Notes: generated from the letters alone by a model not told the origin. Shown: positions 10,503-20,370, counted from the first letter of the stretch. The stretch: DNA of 64,000 nt from CAVSWT01 sp963777515 (GCA_963777515.1 CAVZQU010000017.1:1-64000), one strand, 5' to 3'. Made by a program: numbers and translations.

Positions 10503-11933
10503 TTAGATGATATCCTCACCGCCGACATTTGCAGAAGAATATTCCTCAATCTGTCTTGCGTGAGCAAGGTTTTCAAATCTTGCATACTCTTTTATAAAAG
10601 CTAAACGCACTGTTCCGGTAGGACCATTTCTTTGTTTACCAATTATAATTTCAGCTACTCCTTCATTTGAATCACCATTTTCATTTTTCATTATCCCGTA
10701 ATACTCTGGACGATTTAAAAAGATAACCACATCAGCATCCTGTTCAATTGAACCGGATTCACGAAGATCAGAAAGCTGTGGACGTTTATCTGTTCTTGCT
10801 TCAACAGCTCTATTTAATTGTGCTAAAGCAACTACAGGAATATTTAATTCTTTAGCAAGAGATTTTAGTGAACGGGAAATATGAGAAATTTCTCTTTCAC
10901 GGCTTTCTGAATTTGTCGGGCCTTGCATCAATTGCAAATAATCAATAATTATCATTCCAATATCATGTTCAGCTTTCAGTCTTCTTGCTTTTGCACGAAT
11001 TTCCAAAACAGTTTGAGCGGGAGTGTCATCAACAAACAAAGGTGCTTCAATTAATTTATGAGCATTTTTGCTTAGCTTCACACCTTCTTCATGAGGAAGT
11101 TTTCCAGTTCTAACCAGGTGAGCATTCAATCTTCCTTCTGCGCAAAGCAGCCGGATAACCAATTGCATAGTTGACATTTCAAGACTAAAAATTCCAATCG
11201 GAACTTTATGTTCTATTGATGCATTACGTGCAAGAGAAAGTGCGAGGGCTGTTTTCCCCATGGAGGGCCTGGCCGCAATTATAATTAAATCTGATTTTTG
11301 AAAGCCGCCAAGCAGTTCATCTAATTCATAAAAACCAGTAGGAACTGAAAACTTTTTTGTAGTGTTTGAATGAATCGCTTCAATATATTCCAAAGCATCT
11401 CTTACAGCACGATCCATTCCCTGGTAAGATTTTTTTAAATGTGATTCAGTGATTTCAAAAATTTTACTTTCGGCAACATCTAAAAGATCGAATGCATCTT
11501 CTGTTCCTTCGTAAGCAGAACGGGCAATTTCATGTGCACTTGTAATTAAGCCGCGTAAAATTTCTTTTTCTAAAATTATTTTAGCATGATATTCAATATT
11601 TGCAGCAGAAGAAATATTTTGTGACAGCTTGCTTAAATAAACTGCCCCGCCGCTTACTTCAGTTTGTTCACGTTTTTTTAATTCTTCATAAACCGTAACA
11701 GTATCAATTGGTTCACCGGCATCAAAGAGATGCACCATTGCTTCAAAAATTAATTGATGCTCTTTTAAATAAAAACTTTCCGTTTTTAATAACTCAATTG
11801 CTTTAGGTACTGCTTCTTTTTCAATTAGCATTGCACCTAAAACTGAGGCTTCAATCTCCGGTGCTGATGGTGGTTTTACATCTGCGGGAATTAGTTTGTC
11901 TAAAGCGGTATTAGTTTTTTTTGCTTTTGCCAT
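10503..11933 (-). CDS. dnaB: Replicative DNA helicase DnaB
   Basis: Hexameric 5'-3' helicase of the replication fork. The N-terminal DnaB domain (PPSAPEIEASVLGAMLIEKE) is followed by the RecA-like core. The Walker A region IIAARPSMGKTALALSLARN lies near residues 215-234, the H1a/Walker B region is GMIIIDYLQLMQG, and RESGSIEQDADVVIFLNRPEYY and IIGKQRNGPTGTVRLAF are also present. The 476-residue length is normal and no intein is present. Its ATG follows 10 bases after a terminator hairpin serving the upstream gene, and no clear Shine-Dalgarno is seen. Confidence 0.97.
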   Translation of the reverse strand: MAKAKKTNTALDKLIPADVKPPSAPEIEASVLGAMLIEKEAVPKAIELLKTESFYLKEHQLIFEAMVHLFDAGEPIDTVTVYEELKKREQTEVSGGAVYLSKLSQNISSAANIEYHAKIILEKEILRGLITSAHEIARSAYEGTEDAFDLLDVAESKIFEITESHLKKSYQGMDRAVRDALEYIEAIHSNTTKKFSVPTGFYELDELLGGFQKSDLIIIAARPSMGKTALALSLARNASIEHKVPIGIFSLEMSTMQLVIRLLCAEGRLNAHLVRTGKLPHEEGVKLSKNAHKLIEAPLFVDDTPAQTVLEIRAKARRLKAEHDIGMIIIDYLQLMQGPTNSESREREISHISRSLKSLAKELNIPVVALAQLNRAVEARTDKRPQLSDLRESGSIEQDADVVIFLNRPEYYGIMKNENGDSNEGVAEIIIGKQRNGPTGTVRLAFIKEYARFENLAHARQIEEYSSANVGGEDII

Positions 11934-11943
11934 TGATAAAAAT

Positions 11944-11960
11944 CCCCGAAAGAATCGGGG
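11944..11960 (-). terminator. Rho-independent terminator downstream of udg
   Basis: CCCCGATTCTTTCGGGG hairpin on the minus strand (11960-11944) followed by ATTTTTATC. It lies between the uracil-DNA glycosylase gene and dnaB, immediately before the dnaB start. Confidence 0.6.
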
Positions 11961-12079
11961 TTATTTTTTTGATAATCTATTTTAATTACAAATGGAAAAT
12001 AAAAAATATTAATGTAAAAAGAACGTGAAATACTATAGTATAAAAATTATAGTATTTCCAATATTTTCTTCGGAAAATA

Positions 12080-12831
12080 TCAAGGTAAATTAGGTAAATT
12101 TAATTTCATCTCATCATACAATTGTCTGAATTTTTGCACATCTTCCCAGGTGGGTCGTTTCCAATTAGGATTGCGCAGTAAAGCTGCCGGGTGATATGTA
12201 ACCATAACTTTGGCACCTTCAAATTCAAAAATTTGTCCGCGCATTTTTGTAAGTGAATCTTTTTTCTTTAATACACCTTGTGCAGCGGTTAAGCCTACAC
12301 ACAAAATCAGTTTTGGGTTTAATTAGCGCTATTTGTTTTTTTAAATAAGGAATGCAAGCTTCCATTTCTTCTGAGTTAGGTGTTCTGTTTCCCGGCGGTC
12401 GGCTTTTAACAACATTTGCAATATAAACTTCTTCCCTGGTAAAATTAATTGCTTTTAAAATATCTGTAAGCAATTGTCCGGCACGGCCAACAAAAGGTTT
12501 CGCCCTGCTTATCTTCTTCCGCACCCGGTCCTTCCCCAACGACCATAACATCGGCATTGGGATTTCCTTTTCCAAATACAAATTTATTTCTATTTTTATG
12601 TAAAGGGCATTTAGTACAAGTATTTATCATACTTTCAAGTTCTTCAAGTGTTTTGCAGATTTCCAATTTTCTTCAAAAAAGCTTTCCGGTGCTTTTTCTT
12701 TATATTCGGTTTTGGGTTCTTTTACAATTGTTGTTCTTCTTTTCAATAATATCTCTTCAAATAATTCATCGCCAAAAATTTCTTTTTGATCTTTTAATGA
12801 TTGAATGATTTTGTTTTTTAGTTTGTTTCAT
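12080..12831 (-). CDS. Family 4 uracil-DNA glycosylase, frame broken four times
   Basis: Base-excision repair enzyme with a 4Fe-4S cluster. Its motifs are spread over three frames. CTKCPLHKNRNKFVFGKG supplies two cluster Cys, GEGPGAEEDKQG the uracil-site motif, and PFVGRAGQLLTDIL, YIANVVKSRPPGNRTP and CVGLTAAQ follow. TYHPAALLRNP is the C-terminal His motif. Breaks are needed near the start (about 12815-12828), at about 12665 (-1), about 12501 (+1) and about 12311-12314 (+1, in a run of four A on the coding strand). With them the protein is about 249 residues, full length for the family and lacking nothing. The upstream start at 12829-12831 is inferred from an acidic N-terminal extension (GDELFEE) common in such proteins. 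Confidence 0.75.
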
Positions 12832-12854
12832 TTAGAATAAAATATAATTATGCT

Positions 12855-12881
12855 GTCACATAGAGCTTGTCGAAATGTGAT
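12855..12881. repeat. Palindromic dispersed repeat (gtcacat...atgtgat)
   Basis: An imperfect palindrome with gtcacat and atgtgat arms around agagcttgtcgaa. It resembles the tgtcaca...cttgtcgaa repeats scattered through many bacterial intergenic regions. It is the only clear feature in the gap between coaBC and the glycosylase gene. Confidence 0.5.
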
Positions 12882-12901
12882 AACGGAATAAGTTCAGACA
12901 T

Positions 12902-14120
12902 CTATAAACTCAGTCCAATTTTTAATATCTCAGATAGAATTTTATTTGCTGCTTGAAATTTAGATTGAAGAGGAAATTTATTTTTTTCCCATTCTTATGA
13001 ATAACTGATAATTTTATTTGTATCAAATTCAAATCCGCTGCTTTTATCTTTAAGGGAATTTAAAACAATCATATCTAAATTTTTATCTTTGATTTTTTTT
13101 TTAGCATTCTTCAATTCATTATCTGTCTCAAGTGCAAAGCCAATTATCTTTTGTTCTTTTTTCTTTAAAGAAGAAAAAATATCAATAGTAGATTCCAAAT
13201 CGATTTTATTAAAACCGGAATCTTTTTTAATTTTTTTTGAGGAAGCTTTTTCGGGTTTATAATCAGCAACAGCAGCCGACATAATTAAAACATCATGTTT
13301 AGCTAATTCTTTATCAACGGCTTTTTTCATATCAGAAGCTGAGCGAATTTTTATTTTATTAATTTCAGGATAACGATTTCTGAAGAAGGTCCAGAAATCA
13401 AAGTAACTTCTGCTCCACGCAAATAAGCTGCTTTTGCAATTTCATATCCCATTTTGCCGGAAGAACGATTTCCAATAAACCGCACAGGATCAATATCTTC
13501 ATAAGTCGGGCCAGCAGTAACTAAAATTTTTTTGCCGGTTAAATCTTTTGTATATCCGCTTAATATCAATTCCATTGCATCAATAATTTTATCAATATCC
13601 GGCATTCTGCCTTTGCCGTTTAAGCTGCTTGCTAATTCACCTTCTTCTGCCTCTAAAATAAAATGCCCAAAACTTTCAAGTTTTACTAAATTTTCTTGGG
13701 TAATTTTATTTTCATACATATCAACATCAGCAGCGGGAGAAATTATTAATGGACATCTCAATGCCGCCACCAGAGTGGTTAAAGCATTATCAGCAAATCC
13801 ATGAGCAATTTTAGCAACAGTATTTATTGTGCAGGGAGCAATTACCATCAAATCAGCCCAAAGCGCATAGTCAATATGCCAGGTTGAAAGTTCAGTTCCT
13901 TTTTTGTGAATGAGGGAAAAGTATTTACAATAACTTTATTTTTTGACAGTGAAGAAAGCGTTAGCGGAGTAATAAATTCAACTGCCGAAGGAGTCATTAC
14001 AACTTTAACTTCCGCTTTACGTTTAATTAAATCACGAATTAAAAAAGCAGATTTATATGCAGCAATCCCTCCGGTAATTCCAAGAATAATTTTTTTACCT
14101 GAAAGGATGTCTTTCTGCAT
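12902..14120 (-). CDS. coaBC: CoaBC bifunctional coenzyme A synthesis protein, frame broken four times
   Basis: Phosphopantothenoylcysteine synthetase/decarboxylase, two steps of CoA synthesis. CoaC part: ILGITGGIAAYKSA at residue 11, then TWHIDYALWADLMVIAP in a second frame, then ADNALTTLVAALRCPLII and PAADVDMYENK. CoaB part: ILVTAGPTYEDIDPVRFIGN and SSGKMGYEIAK, then MSAAVADYKP and GFALETDNE in the next frame. Breaks are near 13910 (-1, at an A-run that reads A AAA AAG), 13373 (-1), 13008 (+1, ATC AGT) and 12985 (-1, run of seven A). Restored length is about 405 residues, normal for CoaBC. The gene has no other copy in view and is usually essential, so loss of function is unlikely. Confidence 0.85.
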
Positions 14121-14182
14121 AAGAAATTAGATTTGTTAATTAAAATAAAAAACTTACCGGTGAACTAATTTTATTAAAAGTA

Positions 14183-14927
14183 TTACAAAATTTTAAAGTT
14201 CAATGATAACATTACAGTCAAAAAGTTAATTGAACGATCATGATCCTTTGGATCATTTGGGTTTGCTGCATCATTCAAATTATAACTACTAGTTTGCGGA
14301 ATGCCCCCAAAGCCATTTTGTGTATTACTGCTAAATTCTTTGCCCGTTAAATTTGCAAAATTATATTTTGCTTCTATGTCAAAAGAGAGCGGGAAAAAAG
14401 GAATTTCTACTAATGTACCAATCCCTAATGCTAAACCAATCCTATTTGTAGAATTTAAATTTGCTTCCGGGATAATATTATTATCATACTTAGCATTTCC
14501 ACTAAAAAAATTCATATTAAGGCTGCCGCTTATATATGGTTTTACAATTGGAAGAGGAAGTACATTATATTCAGCTCCAATACCAACCGATAGTACCTTG
14601 AGTGAATTAGTATATTTTGAATTTACAATTCCGCTAAGGGTAGTTACCGGAATTGTGGAATTATCTGAAAGAGCGTTATAGGTCACATTTCCAACGAATG
14701 TAATCGGTATTGCTAAAAGGCCATACCCGGACTTTTCCTCCTAATGCATAACTCGATTTACCTAATGGATAATCATAAATACTATAAATATCACCTTTAA
14801 TATTTGAGGATTGAGGAATAAGTAAGCCTCCACCAACGCCCACGCTAATACTAACGGGTAATTGAGCAAACAAAGACAATGAGCTAAAAACAAATAGAAC
14901 GCCTATTAAAGTTAACCTCTTAAACAT
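14183..14927 (-). CDS. Outer-membrane beta-barrel protein, one frame break
   Basis: Signal peptide MFKRLTLIGVLFVFSSLSLFA, then a Gly-rich barrel-like sequence ending in LTVMLSLNFKIL with the terminal aromatic/hydrophobic strand expected of OMPs. The frame must move by +1 at 14714 (TTT AGC), giving KVRVWPFAIPITFVGNVTYN across the junction, after which the strand pattern continues. Restored length is about 247 residues. No named family recognised. It sits between rpoZ and coaBC. Confidence 0.7.
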
Positions 14928-15010
14928 TTATTCCTCCTTAGTTATTTGCGTAAATTTGCTTCAACTACATTTATTAGATGTAAATCAGCTCCCCTTAATT
15001 CAATTAAATA

Positions 15011-15301
15011 TTATTTTTTATATTTAAATTTTACTTTACCGTCAAGCAATTCATTTAATGCTTGTATGTGAGGTTTTTCTCTTTTTTCAAAATCCAGAGA
15101 AATTTTTAATTGTGCAGGATTTTCAATGTCCTCAGCTTCATCCTCTGTAGTGCTGGTTGGAATAGTGCTGATTAAAGCATTATATTCAATTTTATTTTCA
15201 CTATTTATTTGCCGCCCGCGTTTTGAAGTAACGATAATTCCTTCGTAAACATTGGCTGCATTCTTATCAACTTCTCTTAAATCTATCGGTGTTATTTCCA
15301 C
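15011..15301 (-). CDS. rpoZ: DNA-directed RNA polymerase omega-family subunit
   Basis: A 96-residue protein with the Rpb6/omega signature: the early NAANVYEGIIVTSKRGRQI segment corresponds to the N-terminal omega helix (x-x-R/K-x-R-Q-x). It lies 5 bases after gmk, the classical gmk-rpoZ arrangement. Omega stabilises beta-prime folding. The acidic middle (STTEDEAEDIENP) is variable in the family. The identification rests on both the motif and the neighbourhood. Confidence 0.8.
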   Translation of the reverse strand: MEITPIDLREVDKNAANVYEGIIVTSKRGRQINSENKIEYNALISTIPTSTTEDEAEDIENPAQLKISLDFEKREKPHIQALNELLDGKVKFKYKK

Positions 15302-15306
15302 TTATA

Positions 15307-15885
15307 TTACTCCTTGTATATTATTTTTTTTATTAAACTTTTAACATCATGAACTGCTTTTTCCAAATCTTCATTGGGTATAAGATAATCAAATTCATCC
15401 TTAAGACTCAATTCCATTTTTGCTCTCTCAATGCGCTTTTTAAGGTCTTCTTCGCTTTCAGTGTTACGGGCAGTCAGCCTTTTAATCAATTCTTCTTTGC
15501 TCGGCGGAACAATATAAATTAAATGAGCGTTATGATAATTTTTTTTAATAGAAAGAGCGCCGTTTACATCCAGCTCAAGTAAAACAGGATTTTGTGACCG
15601 GATGTTTTCATCTATAAAACTTTTAAGAGTCCCGTAATAATAATCATAAAATCTTTCCCATTCAGCAAATTCATTATTTTCAATTTTCCTTTTGAATTCT
15701 TCTTCTGTTATAAAAAAATATTCAACTCCGTTTGTTTCATTATCTCTTTTTTTACGTGTAGTAGCTGAGATCGAAAAAATTATTTCCGGGAATTTATTTA
15801 AAATTCGTTTTACAATAGTAGTCTTTCCCGAACCGCTTGGAGCGGCAACAACAATTATTTCTCCTTGCTCTGTTTTCAAGCTCAC
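15307..15885 (-). CDS. gmk: Guanylate kinase
   Basis: Phosphorylates GMP to GDP. The P-loop APSGSGKTTIVKRIL is at residues about 15-29. The GMP-binding SATTRKKRDNETNGVEYFFI region follows, then the LELDVNGALSIKK Walker-B-like strand and the lid with RLTARNTESEEDLKKRIERA. The 192-residue length is standard. The start codon overlaps the yicC stop by four bases (ATGA), so the two are translationally coupled, and rpoZ follows. Confidence 0.96.
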   Translation of the reverse strand: MSLKTEQGEIIVVAAPSGSGKTTIVKRILNKFPEIIFSISATTRKKRDNETNGVEYFFITEEEFKRKIENNEFAEWERFYDYYYGTLKSFIDENIRSQNPVLLELDVNGALSIKKNYHNAHLIYIVPPSKEELIKRLTARNTESEEDLKKRIERAKMELSLKDEFDYLIPNEDLEKAVHDVKSLIKKIIYKE

Positions 15886-16754
15886 TCAATATTTTGAATT
15901 TGTTCACGAATTTTTTCTATTTCTTCTTTAATTAAAACTGCGTTATGAGTTATAATTGTAGAAATTGATTTTGAAGAAATTGTATTTGCTTCACGGTTCA
16001 TTTCCTGGCAAAGAAAATTTAATTTTCTACCGGGTTCGGATTCGTTCTCAATACTTTCAAGGAAAAATTTCAAATGACTTTTTAATCTTACACACTCTTC
16101 TGTTATTTCAGATTTCTCGGCTATAACGGCAAGCTCTAATTCCAGCCTTTCATTATACGGTGTTATGTCTTCAATTAATGTTTTAATTTTCTCTTTTAAC
16201 TTATCAAAATATTCTTTAACACTTGCCCCAGACTGCTGCTGAATTATTTCCAGCTTCTCTTCAATTATTTTAATTCTTTTGGTTAAGTCTTTTGCTAACT
16301 CTTTTCCCTCATTCTTTTTCATTTTATTTAATTGAATGAGAGCATCACCAACTGCTTTTTTAATTATATCAACTTCTTCATCTGAAATCGAGTTATCGTT
16401 AATAGAAAAAACTTCTTTGTTATTCAGCAAATGCTCAAGCTTAATTTTTTCAGTAATCTTTGCTGCTTTTTTTAATTCTTTAATTAAGCCAAGATAATTT
16501 TTTAGCTTTTCCTTATCAATAATATTTGCAGCATCCGAATTGGAATTATTTAGCTGAATGAAAACAGTCAGTTTTCCCCTTCCAACTTTAGATTTAATGA
16601 ACTCACGTATTTCATATTCTTTGTTCGTCAAAGATGAAGGAGTCTTGAGATAAATATCAAGAAACCTGCTGTTTATACTTTTGATTTCAACTTCAACGGA
16701 AAAGTTTTTACTTTGAGCTAAACCTTTACCGTAGCCGGTCATGCTGTTTATCAT
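15882..16754 (-). CDS. yicC: YicC family endoribonuclease
   Basis: 290-residue YicC/YloC family protein, described as an endoribonuclease in E. coli. The N-terminal MINSMTGYGKG and EIKSINSRFLDIYLKTP motifs and the C-terminal GRKLNFLCQEMNREANTISS signature are diagnostic. The central part (about 150-210) is rich in Lys/Glu and predicted helical. Forms the yicC-gmk-rpoZ operon common to many bacteria. Confidence 0.95.
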   Translation of the reverse strand: MINSMTGYGKGLAQSKNFSVEVEIKSINSRFLDIYLKTPSSLTNKEYEIREFIKSKVGRGKLTVFIQLNNSNSDAANIIDKEKLKNYLGLIKELKKAAKITEKIKLEHLLNNKEVFSINDNSISDEEVDIIKKAVGDALIQLNKMKKNEGKELAKDLTKRIKIIEEKLEIIQQQSGASVKEYFDKLKEKIKTLIEDITPYNERLELELAVIAEKSEITEECVRLKSHLKFFLESIENESEPGRKLNFLCQEMNREANTISSKSISTIITHNAVLIKEEIEKIREQIQNIE

Positions 16755-16841
16755 AAAATCCTATAAAAAAGAAGTTAAAAATAATGAATTTAGCAGTGGT
16801 TTACAAAATCAAATTTAAGCTTAAATGCTTGAAAATACACT

Positions 16842-18848
16842 TTAGAAAGCTTCCCCGATTCCGATATGAATTTGAAAATTACTAAAAAAATGTTTGTCCC
16901 AGGTATCCCATAAGTATTTCTTTAAATCTGGATCATAAAATTTCAGTCCAACATCAAGCCTGAATGGAGCAATTGCGGTATAAACCCTGATTCCCAAACC
17001 AATTGCTTGCGCTATTTCATCAAAGCGAAACTGCTTGTATCCCAGCCAGGTATTACCGGCATCATAAAACATAGCCATACCAAAACTTGAAAAAATTCTA
17101 TACCTGTATTCAAGAGAACTTTCCAAAAGAAAAGTTCCGCCTTTATCCGTTAATCCCTGCACATTTTTATTTTCTTTTGGAATAAGCTGGTTAGAAGCCC
17201 ATCCTCTGATTGAGTTACTACCTCCGGCAAAAAATGTTCTGTTAATTGGTATTTGATCGTAAGTACCAATATATTCCTGAAGTTGTCCAACTTTAAATTT
17301 GGCAGCTATAATATTATTTCTTTTTAAATCTACTGCATGATAATATGTTACATTAAAAAGAATTTTATAAAATAAGGCGCCATCAAAATTTGAATGAAAA
17401 GCTTTTTGCACCAAATAAGGTATTGCATTCGCTTCTTCTAATTGAAATGAAAGGTTATATCCCTGGGTGGGAAAAAGAATATTATCAACTGCCGTTTTTC
17501 CAAATTCAGCACCAATTACTGAAATGAATTTTTTAGAAAGGCTGTCTTGAGGTTCCTGTCTATAATATTCGTATACTTGTTCAATATTATAATAAGTACT
17601 TAAGAAATTGAAAAATGTAAAGCTTGGGAATTCAAATTCGAAAGTGATTTGTGAGCCATATTTTGTGTAATTAGTTGAAGGTTTCTTATTTACTGTAGCG
17701 TAAGTTTCCCAAGTTCCGAAAATAGGTTTGCCAAATAAATAGGGTTGTTCAATTACTAATCTGGAATCAATATAACCAAGTAAAGTCGTATCTCTAAAAG
17801 AAAATTTCTTAAAGAAAGGAAGGAAATCCGAATGAAAAATATTTTGTATACCTACTGCTCCTCTTAAAGTTAGTTTTCTTGCGTCACCTAGAAAATTTTT
17901 CCTAAGGTATGATGCACCAAGCCCAAAATTAAAAAGGTTTTCCTGGTTGTTAGCTATTATTTCCGGAGCTAATTGATTTAATAAACCGACATTTCCATCA
18001 AGCTGAATGTTAACTTTGTTGCTTGAAGTATCAGCAACTCCTCTTAAATTAACAGAGTTAAATAAATCAGTCCTGAATAATCTAACCTGGTTTCTTTTTA
18101 TCTTGCCAAGATCATAAAATTCTCCAGGATTAATTTTTACAATATCACGTAAAAGCTTATCGCTTACTAAATATTCCCCAGGCCCGCTTTTATTAATAAG
18201 AATTGAGTCGACTGTATAAAAATTCCCTGTGGTAAAATATATTTTAAAATTTGCACGATTTTGAGTTGTATCCTTAATAATAATTGTACTATCAAATCTT
18301 GAATACATGTACCCGCTATTTTGCAAAGCTGAAACAGATTCATTAATTCCCTGCTTTAATTCATCCTGGGAATATCTTTCGGTTGAGTCAAATGTTACGT
18401 CTTCATAAATTACTTTTTTAGGCTCGGGAGGAATTTTAGCAATCCCAAATACTTTTGTTGCACCAAAAAATGATGTTGAGTTTTCAGTAATTAAATAAGT
18501 AAGAGATACATCGTGGGAACTTGTATCTAATTTATATTTATAACCAAATTTGGAATTAAAAAAACCATTGGCTTGATAAAATTCTTTTAACGCTTCGATA
18601 TCGATAGGAATATTTGTGGAATCAAAATAAACAGGTTCGTTGCCCAGACTGCTTGAAATAGAATTTAAAAATTTCCAAAACCACCAGGGCGTTTGCTTAG
18701 ATTGAATTACGTCTTCAAGCTGTGAAGTGGAAATATCATGATTTCCTTCAAATGTAATAGACGTTAATTCATAAGGCTGCCCGTTTTGCCCTATTAGGGA
18801 AATTGAAAACACAAAAAATAAAAATAAAGTTATTTTGATAAAACGCAT
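16842..18848 (-). CDS. Omp85/BamA-TamA family outer-membrane protein
   Basis: Outer-membrane assembly-type barrel of 668 residues. It has a signal peptide (MRFIKITLFLFFVFSISLIGQ), POTRA-like domains over about residues 25-290 (for example LTSITFEGNHDISTSQLED), and a C-terminal Omp85/bacterial surface antigen barrel. The conserved barrel segments FFAGGSNSIRGWASNQL (the RGW/RGF lid-lock motif) and SSFGMAMFYDAGNTW are visible, and the last residues HIGIGEAF end in Phe. BamA is longer (about 800), so a TamA-like role in this lineage is possible; which one cannot be decided here. Confidence 0.85.
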   Translation of the reverse strand: MRFIKITLFLFFVFSISLIGQNGQPYELTSITFEGNHDISTSQLEDVIQSKQTPWWFWKFLNSISSSLGNEPVYFDSTNIPIDIEALKEFYQANGFFNSKFGYKYKLDTSSHDVSLTYLITENSTSFFGATKVFGIAKIPPEPKKVIYEDVTFDSTERYSQDELKQGINESVSALQNSGYMYSRFDSTIIIKDTTQNRANFKIYFTTGNFYTVDSILINKSGPGEYLVSDKLLRDIVKINPGEFYDLGKIKRNQVRLFRTDLFNSVNLRGVADTSSNKVNIQLDGNVGLLNQLAPEIIANNQENLFNFGLGASYLRKNFLGDARKLTLRGAVGIQNIFHSDFLPFFKKFSFRDTTLLGYIDSRLVIEQPYLFGKPIFGTWETYATVNKKPSTNYTKYGSQITFEFEFPSFTFFNFLSTYYNIEQVYEYYRQEPQDSLSKKFISVIGAEFGKTAVDNILFPTQGYNLSFQLEEANAIPYLVQKAFHSNFDGALFYKILFNVTYYHAVDLKRNNIIAAKFKVGQLQEYIGTYDQIPINRTFFAGGSNSIRGWASNQLIPKENKNVQGLTDKGGTFLLESSLEYRYRIFSSFGMAMFYDAGNTWLGYKQFRFDEIAQAIGLGIRVYTAIAPFRLDVGLKFYDPDLKKYLWDTWDKHFFSNFQIHIGIGEAF

Positions 18849-18909
18849 TACCAGGGGTTATAATTACAATTTCTTATTTGTGATTATTTAAAGATGAATT
18901 AAAATCCAA

Positions 18910-19533
18910 TTACAAGTTTAACTCAATATCTTTTGAAATAATTTTTAATGATGGGTAATCATTCGTAAAATTCTTGACGAAATAATCTTTTACTTCCTTA
19001 TTCTTAATATTCTCAGAAAGGAAAAGAGAAATTGATTCACTTTGCTCTATAATTAAATGAGCGTAATAAACCTGGCTGCTGTCATAATCAACAATATAAC
19101 TGTAGACTTCACCACCGCCGCTGCCTAAAAAATAGTCCAAAGAATTATAATAGATTAAATCATAATTATAAGCCGGAAGATTTATTCTCTTTACAAGGCT
19201 TTCGCTAAATGATCCATCCAGCAGACCACTTTGAAAAACAGTTTTTAAAGAACCATTGCTATATTTCATCAAATCAAATTTAATACCCCAATCTTTAGAA
19301 TTATTTATTTCTATTCCCGTAGCTATTTCTATCGATGTATCCATATCATAACTTCCTTTATATGCAAATGCCACTTCGCTGCCAAGTGCTTTTGATGCCT
19401 CACTCGCTGCAATTTGCGGATCACTAAAGTCAGGTGCTTTTAAGGAAGAATTATTACTTTTATCTTTATTATTACAGCTAAAGAGAAATAATGCGAAAAG
19501 TAAAACCAGCAAATATTTTTTATTTGATAACAA
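18910..19533 (-). CDS. Putative lipoprotein of unknown function
   Basis: 207 residues beginning with a lipoprotein signal peptide: the basic n-region NKKY, a hydrophobic core and the lipobox LFLFSCNNK (Cys about 20). The mature part has no motif I recognise. The gene overlaps the end of the L,D-transpeptidase-like gene by 14 bases, so both are probably translated from one transcript. A periplasmic, membrane-tethered protein is the safest reading. Confidence 0.7.
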   Translation of the reverse strand: MLSNKKYLLVLLFALFLFSCNNKDKSNNSSLKAPDFSDPQIAASEASKALGSEVAFAYKGSYDMDTSIEIATGIEINNSKDWGIKFDLMKYSNGSLKTVFQSGLLDGSFSESLVKRINLPAYNYDLIYYNSLDYFLGSGGGEVYSYIVDYDSSQVYYAHLIIEQSESISLFLSENIKNKEVKDYFVKNFTNDYPSLKIISKDIELNL

Positions 19534-20212
19534 CTTTGGTTCCTTTCTTTACAACAGAACAAATTTCATCAATATCTTCATTACTTACTGCGATTGAACC
19601 GTTAGTCCAGTTAAATACAAAGGGAAGATTTTTAAATATATAATCCATCCTTCCAATTCCATGGATTCCTATATCTCCTCCTAACTCAGTTTTCAATGTC
19701 GGGCATTCGGCGTAATAATATTCAAACCTAAGTTCATCGTATTCCTTCTGAGTAATTAAGCCTTTACGCAGCCCTTCTGCATCATCAGTTAGATTAGGAT
19801 AATTTAATCTTAAAAATTTATAGTATACATTAGATGTATCTATCGAACATATTTTATATTCACCAACAGGTGTAGAATAATCGTTTGCTTTTGTTTTAGG
19901 TAATGCGACGTTTTTTCCAAATGAAGCCCGGTATGACTTAATAAAAATTGTGTCCTGGTATAAATTAACAGTATATGTGCTGCGGTTGATATAAAGTACA
20001 GGGTCATCAATTTGGCTGATACCTTTATCGTGCATTGCTTCCGACAACGGTACTTCGCGTAAATTTAAAACTATCCCGTAAACTACAACTCCAGCTAAGA
20101 AAACAATTATGCCTCCACTAAAAATTACTACATTTCTTATCGTAGTTTTATTTATATAATTTTTAACGGCAGCAGCATTAAAAGAAAAATTTCTATTCTT
20201 ATTTTTTTCCAT
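19520..20212 (-). CDS. L,D-transpeptidase (YkuD) fold protein with Ser in place of Cys
   Basis: Single N-terminal membrane anchor (NVVIFSGGIIVFLAGVVVYG) followed by an ErfK/YkuD catalytic-type domain. The substrate-binding part VGEYKICSID and the family HxxG region GDIGIHGIGR are present. The distal motif reads WTNGSIAVSNEDI, where the usual sequence is TxGCIAVSN; the codon is TCA, two bases away from any Cys codon. Known members use that Cys to cross-link peptidoglycan, so this one may be inactive, work differently, or act as a binding protein. The motif is otherwise intact. Confidence 0.8.
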   Translation of the reverse strand: MEKNKNRNFSFNAAAVKNYINKTTIRNVVIFSGGIIVFLAGVVVYGIVLNLREVPLSEAMHDKGISQIDDPVLYINRSTYTVNLYQDTIFIKSYRASFGKNVALPKTKANDYSTPVGEYKICSIDTSNVYYKFLRLNYPNLTDDAEGLRKGLITQKEYDELRFEYYYAECPTLKTELGGDIGIHGIGRMDYIFKNLPFVFNWTNGSIAVSNEDIDEICSVVKKGTKVVIK

Positions 20213-20300
20213 TAATTGTTTTTCTTATTAACGGAGTGAAAGAAAACCCGCACTTAGCGAATCAAAATTAACTAAAAATGTTTAACTTTTAAACGAACAT

Positions 20301-20328
20301 AAAAAAAGGCGAACAAATGATTCGCCTT
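20301..20328 (-). terminator. Terminator after frr
   Basis: Minus-strand hairpin AAGGCGAA (20328-20321), 7-base loop, TTCGCCTT (20313-20306), running into seven T (through 20301). A textbook intrinsic terminator closing the ribosomal-protein/tsf/pyrH/frr transcript before the envelope genes. Confidence 0.8.
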
Positions 20329-20370
20329 ATTTAATAATAAATATTTTTATCCGGCAGCTGCCAGATAAAA

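Noticed and set aside
12557..12808. Hydrophobic ORF opposite the glycosylase gene
   Set aside because: Antisense to conserved Fe-S and uracil-binding motifs; hydrophobicity results from Lys/Glu codons read on the other strand.
12080..14927. udg and coaBC as true pseudogenes
   Set aside because: Motifs and active-site residues are intact in every frame and no in-frame nonsense or missense decay is visible; indel errors or recoding fit better.
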